DNA of 20,895 nt from Verrucomicrobiota bacterium (GCA_003219995.1 QHRC01000052.1:1-20895), one strand, 5' to 3'. Counted from the first letter of the stretch, positions 1 through 8,221 are shown. A program made the numbers and translations. Notes: a model not told the origin generated them from the sequence alone.

Positions 1-653
<653 letters not shown>

Positions 654-694
654 GGAAGGATCTCCGAGCCGTCCGATTTATTTTGCAATTCGAC

Positions 695-715
695 GGACGC
701 CCGGGAGGTGCGTCC
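695..715. terminator. Short GC-rich stem between convergent genes
   Basis: A perfect 6-bp stem, GGACGC (695-700) with GCGTCC (710-715), and a 9-base loop lie between the convergent ends of serS and the DUF72 gene. Another weak pairing, CGTCCG (670-675) with CGGACG (693-698), overlaps it. There is no U-tract, so a termination role is inferred mainly from position. Confidence 0.3.
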
Positions 716-740
716 CGACCTTCGCTCCGCCCGAGACTCG

Positions 741-1703
741 TTAGGCTGGGGGTTCCGGGTTTTCGCCGGCAAACAGATCGAGCTGCAATCGATTTTGCTC
801 GGATAATTCTTTCTCGGATTCAGAAGGCAGGAGCAATTGGAAACCGAGGCGCTGGGCGAGGCGCTGCGCAGTTTCGGGAGCAAATCCTTCGAAGTGATTA
901 CTGACAAAGGTCCAAACGTTGCGGACCTCGGCCAGATGGCGCTCGATTTTGAGCGACCAGCTTTCCAGAGCGGCTTCGCGTTTCCAAAGAAGTTTATCGT
1001 ATCGATGAACGAATAAGCCGTCGCGATCGTATTTGGTCGTATAATCGCCGAGAAGCCTCAGATAGAGAAAATCGGTCGTGCGCGGCAGGAATTCGAAGGG
1101 TGCGAGATTTCTTTCGTTGAGCGCGCTGGTGTCGGCCCAGGCCCAGCAAATGCGATGCTTTTCCAAAAGGCGAATAATTTGCGGCCGATGCCATCCGGCG
1201 TGGCGAAACTCGATAGCGAAACGAAAGTCGCGTGGTAATTGCAGGAGGAAATTGCGCAGAGCGGTCCGGCCGTCTTTCGGGGCAAATGAAGGTGGCAGTT
1301 GAACGAGAATGACCTGCAACTTAGGCGCGAGCGGCTCGATGGCGTGAAGGAAAGAATTTAGCTCGGCGCTGCAATTACGCAGTCGGCAGGCATGCGTGAT
1401 TTCGCGGGGAAGCTTGCAAGCAAAACGAAATGCGGCCGGCGTCGTCTCGATCCAGCGACGCACCGTATTTTCCGTCGGAGCGCTGTAAAAGGTGGAATCG
1501 ACCTCGACCGTGGGAAAATAGCGCGCGTAAAATGGAAGCCACTGAGACTCTGGCAAGTCAGGTGGATAAAAGGCCCCACGCCACTCATTGAAACTCCACG
1601 CGCATGCACCGATGCGAATTTTCTGCTGATCAGTCAGGTTCAAGAAGCGAAACGATAGTCGAAATCGCGTGGCGCGAAAAGATGTCGATCTAACGATAGT
1701 CAT
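741..1703 (-). CDS. DUF72 (YecE-like) protein
   Basis: 320 residues, recognised as DUF72/YecE: IRIGACAWSFNEWRGAFYPP near the start, then FYARYFPTVEVDSTFY, FACKLPREITH, LVQLPPSF, FAIEFRHAGW and YLRLLGD. These mark the TIM-barrel-like fold of the family. The biochemical role of DUF72 is not firmly known, so none is assigned. No signal peptide is visible, so it is probably cytoplasmic. The ATG at 1701-1703 gives about 28 residues before the first conserved strand (KIRIGACAW), longer than usual, so a start further inside is possible. It is transcribed divergently from the BamD-like gene across 63 bases. The tail after the conserved barrel (ending DLFAGENPEPPA) looks unstructured. Confidence 0.9.
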   Translation of the reverse strand: MTIVRSTSFRATRFRLSFRFLNLTDQQKIRIGACAWSFNEWRGAFYPPDLPESQWLPFYARYFPTVEVDSTFYSAPTENTVRRWIETTPAAFRFACKLPREITHACRLRNCSAELNSFLHAIEPLAPKLQVILVQLPPSFAPKDGRTALRNFLLQLPRDFRFAIEFRHAGWHRPQIIRLLEKHRICWAWADTSALNERNLAPFEFLPRTTDFLYLRLLGDYTTKYDRDGLFVHRYDKLLWKREAALESWSLKIERHLAEVRNVWTFVSNHFEGFAPETAQRLAQRLGFQLLLPSESEKELSEQNRLQLDLFAGENPEPPA

Positions 1704-1766
1704 CGGTGGACTTGCGCGACCGGCTAACTTGACGGAGTTGATAACTTAACTACCCTGCCAGTCCCC

Positions 1767-3002
1767 ATGGATTTCAGAATTCGCACGCTTTTTTTCGTCG
1801 TCATCGCCGGTCTTACTTTTGCCGAGCTGAGCTCCGCTTCGGTGATCTTTCGGCCGGGTGAAAAAGCTAAGTACGTGGCGCCGGGCGAGGAAGAAATGAA
1901 TGGCAAAGCGGAGGAGCTCTTTCACACCGGGCAGGCCGCGGAAAAAGAGGGGAACCTGAAACGAGCGGTTCGGGCCTACAAGTCCCTAGTGCGACGCCAT
2001 CCCAAGGATGCGCTTGCGCCGGGAGCGGTTTTTCGTGCGGCGGAGCTACAGGAACAACGGCAGGATTTAATCGCGGCAGCGGAGATGTTCCGCTGGCTGG
2101 TGGAACATTATCCGAGCAGCCCGCACTTCGACGAAGCAATCGAAGCGCAATTTCGGATCGGTGAAATTTATCTCGCCGGCAAGAAATTGAAGGTCCTTGG
2201 TATTCCATTCGGATCGTCGATGGATCGGGCGGCGGAGATTTTCGCGGCCGTTGTCCGGACAGCGCCGTACGGAAAGTACACGGCGCGGGCGCAGTTTGAC
2301 ATTGGATTGGCACGAGAGAAGCAAGGCGCGAGTGATGCGGCCATCGAGGCCTACCAGGCGGTGGTCACCAAGTTTCCGAAAGAACCGCTCGCGGCTGACG
2401 CACAATATCAGATTGGTTACATCTGGTTTAAGGCGGCGCGCGCTGGGACAAAAGATTTAGCCGCCACCACCAACGCCAGAACGGCCTTCCAGGATTTTCT
2501 TTTCCGCTATCCAAACAGCGAGAAAACCGCTCAAGCACGGTCGAATCTCGAAATGCTAGAGCACAAGCAGACGGCGACCTCATTTCAGGTGGCGAAGTTC
2601 TATGACAAACAGAAGAATTATCGCGCCGCAGTCATCTATTATAACGAAGTCATCCGTCAGCAGCCGGGTTCAACGGAAAGTGAGCGGGCAAAGAAAAGGA
2701 TTGACCAATTGCGTGTGAAGCTCGGCGACGCGGCACTGCAGTCGGCGCTTGCCGCAGCCGAGGCTGAAAAGAAAAACGCGAGGACGCATCAAGGGCAAAC
2801 GGCGAAAAGTGAGTCGACCACGAGCAACCCGCCGAGCAGTGGTCTGCCGTTGCCGCCACCGGAGACGGATTTATCATTGCCGCCGCCGGCTTCCCTTGCG
2901 CCCGATACGACGACTGCTCCCGAGCCTCCTGGTGCATCGGGAGACGGTGAAACGCCGGAGAGATCTTCGGCTCCGGACGCGACCGGCTCACCCGCGCCGT
3001 GA
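1767..3002 (+). CDS. BamD/YfiO-like TPR outer-membrane assembly protein
   Basis: 411 residues. An N-terminal hydrophobic segment (about 7-20) ending in ELSSAS looks like a Sec signal peptide with signal-peptidase-I cleavage, so the protein is probably periplasmic. Residues about 45-320 are TPR-like helical hairpins typical of BamD/YbgF proteins (AEELFHTGQAAEKEGNLKRA, AIEAYQAVVTKFPKEPLAAD, AVIYYNEVIRQQPGSTESE). BamD is the lipoprotein subunit of the BAM complex that inserts outer-membrane beta-barrels. Unlike classical BamD, there is no lipobox, and I find no cysteine anywhere in the protein. The last 80 residues or so form a Pro/Ser/Thr-rich low-complexity tail absent from E. coli BamD. The stop overlaps the start of the next gene by 4 bases (GTGA), so the two are probably translationally coupled. 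A weak TTGACG (1729-1734) lies upstream. It could instead be a related TPR cell-envelope protein. Confidence 0.8.
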   Translation: MDFRIRTLFFVVIAGLTFAELSSASVIFRPGEKAKYVAPGEEEMNGKAEELFHTGQAAEKEGNLKRAVRAYKSLVRRHPKDALAPGAVFRAAELQEQRQDLIAAAEMFRWLVEHYPSSPHFDEAIEAQFRIGEIYLAGKKLKVLGIPFGSSMDRAAEIFAAVVRTAPYGKYTARAQFDIGLAREKQGASDAAIEAYQAVVTKFPKEPLAADAQYQIGYIWFKAARAGTKDLAATTNARTAFQDFLFRYPNSEKTAQARSNLEMLEHKQTATSFQVAKFYDKQKNYRAAVIYYNEVIRQQPGSTESERAKKRIDQLRVKLGDAALQSALAAAEAEKKNARTHQGQTAKSESTTSNPPSSGLPLPPPETDLSLPPPASLAPDTTTAPEPPGASGDGETPERSSAPDATGSPAP

Positions 3003-3505
3003 AAGCCATATTCGCGGTAGCTCTTGGGTCTTTGTGCTTAACCGGTTGCCTGGGCTATCATATCGGGCCAGTCAAACCATATTATCTCCGCGACGTTCAT
3101 ACGCTCGCTGTTCCCACTTTCGAGAATCAGACTCTCCTGCCTCGGATCGAAGTCCTGGTCACGAGCACAGTCATCAAGCAGTTTCAGCAAGACGGGACAT
3201 TCAAGATCGTGGGTGGCGAAGATGCAGATGCCACTTTAAAAGCTGAAATCATACGCATCGATCGTTCTCCTGCTCGTTCGGTACGCGGCAACGTGCTGGC
3301 GACCTCTGAATTTACTCTGGCTATGCACGTGAAATACAGTTTGGTCGGACGAGATGGTAAGACGATTGCGGGACCGGGCGAAGCCGTCGGAACGACCAGT
3401 TTTTTTGTCGGTACGGACGTGACTACCGACGAAAGACAAGCGCTGCCCCTTGCCACGGAAGAACTCGCCACCCGCCTGGTCAGCCAGTTGAGCGAAGGTT
3501 GGTGA
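2999..3505 (+). CDS. lptE: LptE-like LPS-assembly lipoprotein
   Basis: 168 residues starting at a GTG that overlaps the preceding stop. The N-terminus is a clear lipoprotein signal: a hydrophobic stretch, then the lipobox LTGC with the lipidated cysteine at about residue 17. The following GYHIGPVKPYYLRDVHTLAVPTFEN, TEELATRLVSQL near the end and the overall length match the LptE family (LPS-assembly lipoprotein, RlpB-type). In that family LptE plugs the LptD barrel that delivers lipopolysaccharide to the outer leaflet. The coupling to a BamD-like gene supports an outer-membrane biogenesis role. No lptD is visible here. LptE is poorly conserved in sequence, so the family call is better supported than the exact function. 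Confidence 0.78.
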   Translation: MKAIFAVALGSLCLTGCLGYHIGPVKPYYLRDVHTLAVPTFENQTLLPRIEVLVTSTVIKQFQQDGTFKIVGGEDADATLKAEIIRIDRSPARSVRGNVLATSEFTLAMHVKYSLVGRDGKTIAGPGEAVGTTSFFVGTDVTTDERQALPLATEELATRLVSQLSEGW

Positions 3506-3511
3506 CCGGGA

Positions 3512-4390
3512 ATGAAAGGTGAGGAGAAACTTTGGTCGATTCTTAACGACAAGCTGGATACCCTGCGTGCTGGCAATCGTTTGCCGGAAGCGATCCGGGT
3601 CGCCGAAGCGGCTCTTGATCTTGCTAAACGCACGTTTGCTGAGGACGAGAGTTCACTCGCACTCAGTTATGAAAAACTCGGGCAGCTTCTCGAGCAGCAG
3701 GGCGATCGCGCCGCCGCAAAGGCACATCTTCTCAAGGCGCATGAGATCCTCGATAAGGCAAAACCGGCCGATCAACATGCTCTTTTTCGCTCAGCGCGTC
3801 GACTTGCCTTTTTGTGCGATAACCTCGGCCAGTCCGAAGAAGCCGTCCGTTTTTACGAGAAAGCAATCGCCGCTGGCACCCAGTTGGAAGATCTGTCCTA
3901 CTCGGACCTCGGGACGATGTTGAACAATGTTGCCCTCATTTTCCGAAAATTAGGGCGTCAAAAGGCGGCGGAACCGTATTATTCGCATGCACTGCAGATT
4001 TATGAGAAGCAGCTCGGCCCTGACCATGCGGACGTAGCCTCCGTGCTTAATAATCTGGCCGTCTTTTATACAAACGAGCGTCGCTATGCCGAGGCGGAGA
4101 AAATACATCTTCGCGCACTGGCTATTCGGGAAACGGTGCATCCCCCAACTCATCCCGACATTGCGCAGTCAAAATGCAATCTTGCCGTCGTGTATCACTC
4201 GCGCGGCGATTATCCAAAGGCAGCGGAACTCTATCGCGCGTCGCTCAAGAACTGGGAAGAAGGTGCCGAAAAGCCGCCCGAAGATTACGAGATTGTCGCG
4301 GCGAACTACGCCGACTTACTCCGTTCGCTTGGCAAAGCCCGCAAGGCCCATCAACTGGAAGTTCGCGTGCGCAAGAAGCGCCGGGGCTGA
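3512..4390 (+). CDS. TPR-repeat protein, kinesin-light-chain type
   Basis: 292 residues without signal peptide or membrane segment, so probably cytoplasmic. About six TPR units of 34-42 residues are visible: ALSYEKLGQLLEQQGDRAAA, RRLAFLCDNLGQSEEAVRFY, MLNNVALIFRKLGRQKAAEP, VLNNLAVFYTNERRYAEAEK, SKCNLAVVYHSRGDYPKAAE and ANYADLLRSLGKARKAHQLE. The longer units with the LGPDHADVASVLNNLA pattern are the kinesin-light-chain (TPR_10/12) form. TPR arrays bind other proteins; the partner cannot be read from sequence. It begins 6 bases after the LptE-like gene, so it is likely the third gene of the same transcript. It ends in a basic stretch (RVRKKRRG). A terminator-like hairpin follows about 55 bases downstream. 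Confidence 0.85.
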   Translation: MKGEEKLWSILNDKLDTLRAGNRLPEAIRVAEAALDLAKRTFAEDESSLALSYEKLGQLLEQQGDRAAAKAHLLKAHEILDKAKPADQHALFRSARRLAFLCDNLGQSEEAVRFYEKAIAAGTQLEDLSYSDLGTMLNNVALIFRKLGRQKAAEPYYSHALQIYEKQLGPDHADVASVLNNLAVFYTNERRYAEAEKIHLRALAIRETVHPPTHPDIAQSKCNLAVVYHSRGDYPKAAELYRASLKNWEEGAEKPPEDYEIVAANYADLLRSLGKARKAHQLEVRVRKKRRG

Positions 4391-4444
4391 CCGATCACAA
4401 GATCGCCCGCTATGCGCCTCGAACGGCAGACGATTGAATTAATC

Positions 4445-4461
4445 AGCTGGGTCGCCCAGCT
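4445..4461 (+). terminator. Terminator-like hairpin after the bamD-lptE-TPR operon
   Basis: Perfect 7-bp stem AGCTGGG / CCCAGCT with a 3-base loop TCG, followed by a pyrimidine-rich run (CCTTCTGTTT). It sits 55 bases after the TPR gene stop and fits an intrinsic terminator, although the U-tract is interrupted. Its 3' arm is shared with a second, larger stem (4457-4509), so the two cannot form together. Confidence 0.45.
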
Positions 4462-4509
4462 CCTTCTGTTTGCATTCCGGGCGTATCACGCGATCGGGTG
4501 AAGGAGCTG
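4457..4509 (+). repeat. Inverted repeat competing with the terminator hairpin
   Basis: Perfect 10-bp arms CAGCTCCTTC (4457-4466) and GAAGGAGCTG (4500-4509) with a 33-base loop. The left arm overlaps the 3' arm of the preceding hairpin, so the two structures are mutually exclusive, as in attenuators. It may equally be part of a dispersed repeat. No gene is visible at 4391-4593. Confidence 0.45.
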
Positions 4510-4524
4510 CCCGCCTCTGGCGGG
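4510..4524 (+). repeat. Small hairpin upstream of tRNA-Leu
   Basis: Perfect 6-bp stem CCCGCC / GGCGGG with loop TCT, directly abutting the preceding inverted repeat and followed by TTAGGC. No U-tract is present. It could be part of a structured leader, a REP-like repeat, or simply GC-rich sequence. Confidence 0.35.
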
Positions 4525-4593
4525 TTAGGCGACGTCGTGCGTTTGACCTTGCGGCTCTCCCGCGCATGCGCAATTTAGCAGCCGCTGCTTATT

Positions 4594-4675
4594 GCTCGCG
4601 TGGCGGAATCGGCAGACGCGTACGGCTCAGGACCGTATGGGGCAACCCGTGGAGGTTCGAGTCCTCTCGCGAGCA
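4594..4675 (+). tRNA. tRNA-Leu, anticodon CAG
   Basis: 82 bases that fold as a class II tRNA. The acceptor arms are GCTCGCG (4594-4600) and CGCGAGC (4668-4674), with discriminator A at 4675. The D-arm contains TGGCGGAATCGGCAGACGCG. The anticodon stem is TACGG/CCGTA around loop CTCAGGA, putting anticodon CAG at 4628-4630 (reads CUG). A long variable arm, GGG-CAA-CCC, is typical of leucine. The T-loop is TTCGAGT. The 3' CCA is not encoded and must be added after transcription. A convergent protein gene ends 15 bases downstream. Confidence 0.97.
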
Positions 4676-4689
4676 TTTCGACTATTCAA

Positions 4690-5031
4690 CTATTTTGACT
4701 TCCCAGCAGCTCTTCTTCTGGCCGCCCATCGAGCTTTCATTAACTGCGAAAGCCTCTTCCGCCCGGCTGCGGTGATTCCGCCCTTTTTCTTGCGAGCGGT
4801 AGTGTGACCGGCTTTTTTGGCGCCCTTCTGTCTAGCCCAGCGCGCTCGGGCGGCCGCGGCTAACTTAGCGCGAGTCGCCGCAGACATTCGTCGTCGGCCA
4901 GTGCTAGACGTTGGACTGGGTGAAGTACTGCCCAAAAGTGAGGCAAGGCGTCTTTCCAGATTATCGATTTGCCGCCGCATCGACACGGCTTGTTCCAAAG
5001 ATCTAAGAGATAAGTCCATACGCCGTCTCAT
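4690..5031 (-). CDS. Small basic protein with two RARWA-type repeats (putative DNA-binding)
   Basis: About 113 residues if started at the ATG at 5029-5031 (MRRRMDLS...). A second ATG lies four codons in, and a GTG at 5089-5091 would add 20 residues, but neither has a clear ribosome site. Residues about 7-35 form a probable coiled coil ([20 protein letters not shown]). Two copies of a basic motif follow: [20 protein letters not shown] and [20 protein letters not shown], separated by a Lys/Arg/Gly-rich linker that resembles histone-H1 tails. The arrangement suggests a small nucleic-acid-binding or nucleoid-type protein; this is inferred from composition only. I recall similar short proteins in soil Verrucomicrobia and Acidobacteria but no assigned function. 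It is convergent with tRNA-Leu. Confidence 0.7.
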   Translation of the reverse strand: MRRRMDLSLRSLEQAVSMRRQIDNLERRLASLLGSTSPSPTSSTGRRRMSAATRAKLAAAARARWARQKGAKKAGHTTARKKKGGITAAGRKRLSQLMKARWAARRRAAGKSK

Positions 5032-5247
5032 AGCTGGTGTTGAATAGGATAGCAAACAACTTTTTAAGTACTGGAACTTGAACGTTGACACCTAGGAGGC
5101 GTCGACGGCCCTGCTCATCATGATACTGGCCGGGTCCATACTGATTGAATGTGAAACCGATGAAGGTATCTCTCGTTATCCTGCGCTCTTTCAAGAAATT
5201 CGATCCGATCTTAGCTAAGCTCGAGCTGCTTTCGCCATCCTGCTAAG

Positions 5248-5556
5248 ATGGAGTGGTATCGCCGCGTTCGTGCCATTGCGCCCTTGTCGTTCTGGGCGGG
5301 CTCGACCGCGTCGTTTCTGGCTGTCAGTGCGCCGCAGATTTTGCGCGAAGCTTCCAAATACGCTCACCGCATCAATCGGAATCTACGCTTCTATTTAGTC
5401 TTTAGCGCCTGGCCGGATTATCTTGCCCACATCCGGCTCTCCGTGAACAGACGGTTGGTGCATGTCGCTCCGCTCGCTCTGCTGGTATTTTCGGCTGCAA
5501 CGTCTCGAAACTTGCCAGGCCGCGCAGAATCGCCTGTCCCGGCTTGCCTCACCTGA
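5248..5556 (+). CDS. Uncertain hypothetical ORF
   Basis: A 102-codon open frame from ATG at 5248 in the otherwise geneless stretch 5032-5574. The product begins MEWYRRVRAIAPLSFWAGST and contains one moderately hydrophobic patch. I recognise no family, domain or signal peptide. Third-position GC is moderate and does not rule coding in or out. The C-terminus (GRAESPVPACLT) looks like non-coding read-through. The ORF ends 18 bases before the earliest possible start of menG. It may be a remnant or chance ORF; the rest of the stretch shows nothing recognisable. Confidence 0.25.
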   Translation: MEWYRRVRAIAPLSFWAGSTASFLAVSAPQILREASKYAHRINRNLRFYLVFSAWPDYLAHIRLSVNRRLVHVAPLALLVFSAATSRNLPGRAESPVPACLT

Positions 5557-5574
5557 TCGGGCCGTAAGCTTCCA

Positions 5575-6309
5575 TTGGACGTTGCTCGTCGCTCATCGCA
5601 CGTTCACGCGAGCGTGAATAACGAATCCACTCTTCGCTCAACCGAACGGGTGCGGTCCATGTTCGGGTCGATCGCCTGGCGATACGATCTGGCCAATCAC
5701 ATTTTAAGCTGCGGCTTTGATTTTTACTGGCGAAGGCGTGCCGCCGAAATCGTCGCGCATTGGCGCCCCAAGAAGATTGTCGATCTTGCCACCGGCACAG
5801 GTGATCTCGCATTCGCCGTCGCGAAAAAATCACCTGACGCGGAAATCATCGGCATTGATTTCTCGGAAGACATGCTGGCGATTGCGCACCGAAAAGGATT
5901 GCGCAAAACCATCCTGGCCGATGCCATGCGGCTGCCGTTCGCGGATTCTTCATTTGATTGTCTCACCATCGCTTTCGGTTTACGGAACATGGAAGACTGG
6001 GGTGCGGCGCTGCACGAAATGTGGCGTGTTCTCCAGCCAACCGGCCATTTGCTGATCCTCGAGTTTTCCCTGCCACAATTGTCGATCTTGCGCACGCTTT
6101 ATCGGTTCTATTTACATCGCTGTCTGCCGTTCCTTGGATCTTTTCTCGCCCGGCAAAAGAACGCTTACCATTATCTTGGCGATTCAATCGAAGAATTTCC
6201 GAGCGGCGTGGCAATGTGTCGTATGCTCGAAGCGAACGGCTTGGGCGCCGTGTCGGTCGAACCGCTCACCGGCGGTATCGTCACAATTTTTACGGCGGAA
6301 AAGCTGTAG
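5575..6309 (+). CDS. menG: Demethylmenaquinone methyltransferase (MenG/UbiE)
   Basis: SAM-dependent C-methyltransferase that performs the last ring methylation of menaquinone (or the UbiE step for ubiquinone), at the inner face of the membrane. Family features: VRSMFGSIAWRYDLANH at the start, the SAM-binding glycine motif DLATGTGD, the acidic IGIDFSEDML strand, AFGLRN, EFSLP and the C-terminal YHYLGDSIEEFPS. At 232-245 residues it is of normal family length. The longest frame starts at TTG 5575; a GTG at 5614 puts the start 13 residues later and fits the family better. No strong ribosome site decides it. Menaquinone is the more likely substrate if the organism is verrucomicrobial, but sequence alone does not separate MenG from UbiE. 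The stop codon lies inside the left arm of a long inverted repeat. Confidence 0.93.
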   Translation: MDVARRSSHVHASVNNESTLRSTERVRSMFGSIAWRYDLANHILSCGFDFYWRRRAAEIVAHWRPKKIVDLATGTGDLAFAVAKKSPDAEIIGIDFSEDMLAIAHRKGLRKTILADAMRLPFADSSFDCLTIAFGLRNMEDWGAALHEMWRVLQPTGHLLILEFSLPQLSILRTLYRFYLHRCLPFLGSFLARQKNAYHYLGDSIEEFPSGVAMCRMLEANGLGAVSVEPLTGGIVTIFTAEKL

Positions 6310-6364
6310 CAGCGCTCTATGAGCGCCGACTATCGCCATCTCGGCTCTCATAGAGCGCCGCTAC
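6306..6364. terminator. Long inverted repeat between convergent genes (bidirectional terminator or REP-like element)
   Basis: Arms of 24 bases (6306-6329 and 6341-6364) are reverse complements with only two mismatches, around an 11-base loop. The core GCGCTCTATGAG / CTCATAGAGCGC is perfect. The repeat begins within the menG stop codon and ends 3 bases before the stop of the convergent DUF4340 gene, so it can serve both transcripts. No U-tract follows on either strand. The size and near-perfect symmetry resemble dispersed REP/MITE-like hairpins. Confidence 0.65.
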
Positions 6365-6367
6365 GAA

Positions 6368-8206
6368 TTATTTTGGCCCGACGCTCGGCGATGTTACAAC
6401 TGACGGAGTTTGTGACGGCGACGGAGACGATTGACTGACGAGCGGCAGCTTGAGTGCGTTTAAATCCAGAGTGCTAAGGAGGAACGTGCCTTCATGCTCA
6501 TCCGCGCGCGCAAACCACATCCCGTCACCAGCTGCTCCTCCGACCGTCAATTTGTGCATTGCTTTATCGTCGGGTGAAGTCGCGAAGGTGGCAACGAGTT
6601 GCGACTTCTCGAAGGCATGTGGCGGCGTGGCCGCGCCCACCCAGCGCACTGCGTGCAACATCGCCAATGTATTGAGCAGCGACTGCACGTTTATTTGATC
6701 GATTGTACCGCTGCCTTTTTGCCACGTCCATTGCTTGTTTGCTTCGTGCACGAGCGACAATTCTTTATCGGTCACAACACTAAAACTGTGGATTTGTTCC
6801 GGCTTAAATCTAAAAATTGCGAGTTCCTGCCATTGTAATGGATCGGTGAAGATTTGATCGAGTAATCCGCGGCGCACCGCTACAATAAACGGCTCGTCGC
6901 CGAGGCGCGCGTAGACGTTGTCGCCATCCCCTTTTCCAAACGCGATCGTGGCGAAGGGGCGCTCGCCTGCTTTGGTTTCAGCCGTGTTTTCAGATGCAAA
7001 GGAACTGAACGTCAACTGCAACTGCGGCTTATCCAGGCCGTACTTCGGCAAATCAGAGGCGACGTCTTCAGTAAATTTAGTCACTTGCTCGCTTTGCAAG
7101 GTTTCGATCAGCCGGTGCACCTCACTGGAATTTGCCGGCGTATTATTGCGGCTGGCGATCGTCCAATTTTCTCCCTTGCGCGCAAGCACCGTCTTGCCTT
7201 TGCCCGGCGCATCGATCGTCATCCGATCGAGAATGTTTGTGTCGATGCGAACAAGATGCCGGTCACGCACATCATTCGGTCTGGTATTGAGAAGGTCTTC
7301 GGTCTTTCTCGGCAGCGTGTAAACAAAGGCGCGCGACGAGAAGCGGACGTAGACTTGGTCCTTTTCTTTTTCGGACACAGCGCCGATCTGGAGCATTTGG
7401 CCTTGCTTGTCGTCCTGAGTGAAGAGCGTGATCGATCCTCGCGGCTCGGCCAGGCCATACGGGTGCAGATCGCCTCGATCATCGGCCACGAATTGTTGAA
7501 TGTGCGCGGTCGTGATTTGTGAGATCAGGTCGCCGATCTTTTGATCGTCGCCGCGCGCCCGCAACGGCTTCATGATTTCCCAATGATCGCCTTTTTTCTG
7601 CAACTCCATCTCACCGGCGCCGGTCTTCAGGACGACCCGCGAGACTTGCGCGCTGATTAGGTCGGTCAATTTTTTGTCGCGAAACTCCTCCGGTTTTTTC
7701 GCGATGTCCTTCTTGATAGATTGCGCGGCCAGAAATGTTTCCTTCGAATTTTCGAAACGCACATACATTTTGTCTTCGAGCGCCCCGTCTTTGCCGAACA
7801 AAATTTCCGGCGGCGCATCGTGTCCGAGCAATTTCAACCGCAGCTTTGGCCTGCTCAGGCCGTATTCGTTCAACTTGTTTTTCTCGGCCTCAATTTGCTT
7901 GGTCGGAATGGTCGCGTCTTTCTGCCAGCTTTCGAGATCGAAGAGAAGATTCTCGATCAATGAATTATCGGCCTGATCCTTGATCGGCGTTTCCAGCCGC
8001 CATTTATTGTCGCGGCGGCGCATATCGATCTTATCGTCGCCATTTTGAATTACGATCCCGTCGATCTTTTCCCGGCTAAAATTGACGACGTTTTGGGCCT
8101 GTCGTTTCGCTTCCTCGGTGTTCGGGCGCTTACTTTCGAAGAATTTGATATAGACAGCCAGACCGAGCGCAATCGTTAGCAAAACGAGCGTTGTCTTCCA
8201 TTTCAT
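6368..8206 (-). CDS. DUF4340 protein, membrane-anchored, four-unit repeat architecture
   Basis: 612 residues. One N-terminal membrane anchor (about 5-20) is followed by a large, presumably periplasmic, region. By eye this region divides into four units of roughly 125-140 residues (about 46-182, 184-318, 324-466, 467-590). The first three share an order: an opening strand, a K..W or K.E.W pattern (NKWRLETP, DHWEIMKP, ENWTIASR), a helix, YGL..P (115-120, 250-255, 389-394), then a glycine strand and Y.R (YVRF, YVRF, YARL). The fourth unit is more divergent (KQWTWQKG...). The tail is Ser/Pro-rich. DUF4340 genes often sit next to Gld-type ABC transporter genes, as here: the GldG-like gene ends 15 bases upstream. 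The molecular function is not known. The gene is last in the minus-strand cluster. Confidence 0.88.
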   Translation of the reverse strand: MKWKTTLVLLTIALGLAVYIKFFESKRPNTEEAKRQAQNVVNFSREKIDGIVIQNGDDKIDMRRRDNKWRLETPIKDQADNSLIENLLFDLESWQKDATIPTKQIEAEKNKLNEYGLSRPKLRLKLLGHDAPPEILFGKDGALEDKMYVRFENSKETFLAAQSIKKDIAKKPEEFRDKKLTDLISAQVSRVVLKTGAGEMELQKKGDHWEIMKPLRARGDDQKIGDLISQITTAHIQQFVADDRGDLHPYGLAEPRGSITLFTQDDKQGQMLQIGAVSEKEKDQVYVRFSSRAFVYTLPRKTEDLLNTRPNDVRDRHLVRIDTNILDRMTIDAPGKGKTVLARKGENWTIASRNNTPANSSEVHRLIETLQSEQVTKFTEDVASDLPKYGLDKPQLQLTFSSFASENTAETKAGERPFATIAFGKGDGDNVYARLGDEPFIVAVRRGLLDQIFTDPLQWQELAIFRFKPEQIHSFSVVTDKELSLVHEANKQWTWQKGSGTIDQINVQSLLNTLAMLHAVRWVGAATPPHAFEKSQLVATFATSPDDKAMHKLTVGGAAGDGMWFARADEHEGTFLLSTLDLNALKLPLVSQSSPSPSQTPSVVTSPSVGPK

Positions 8207-8221
8207 AAGGCGATTAAACGA

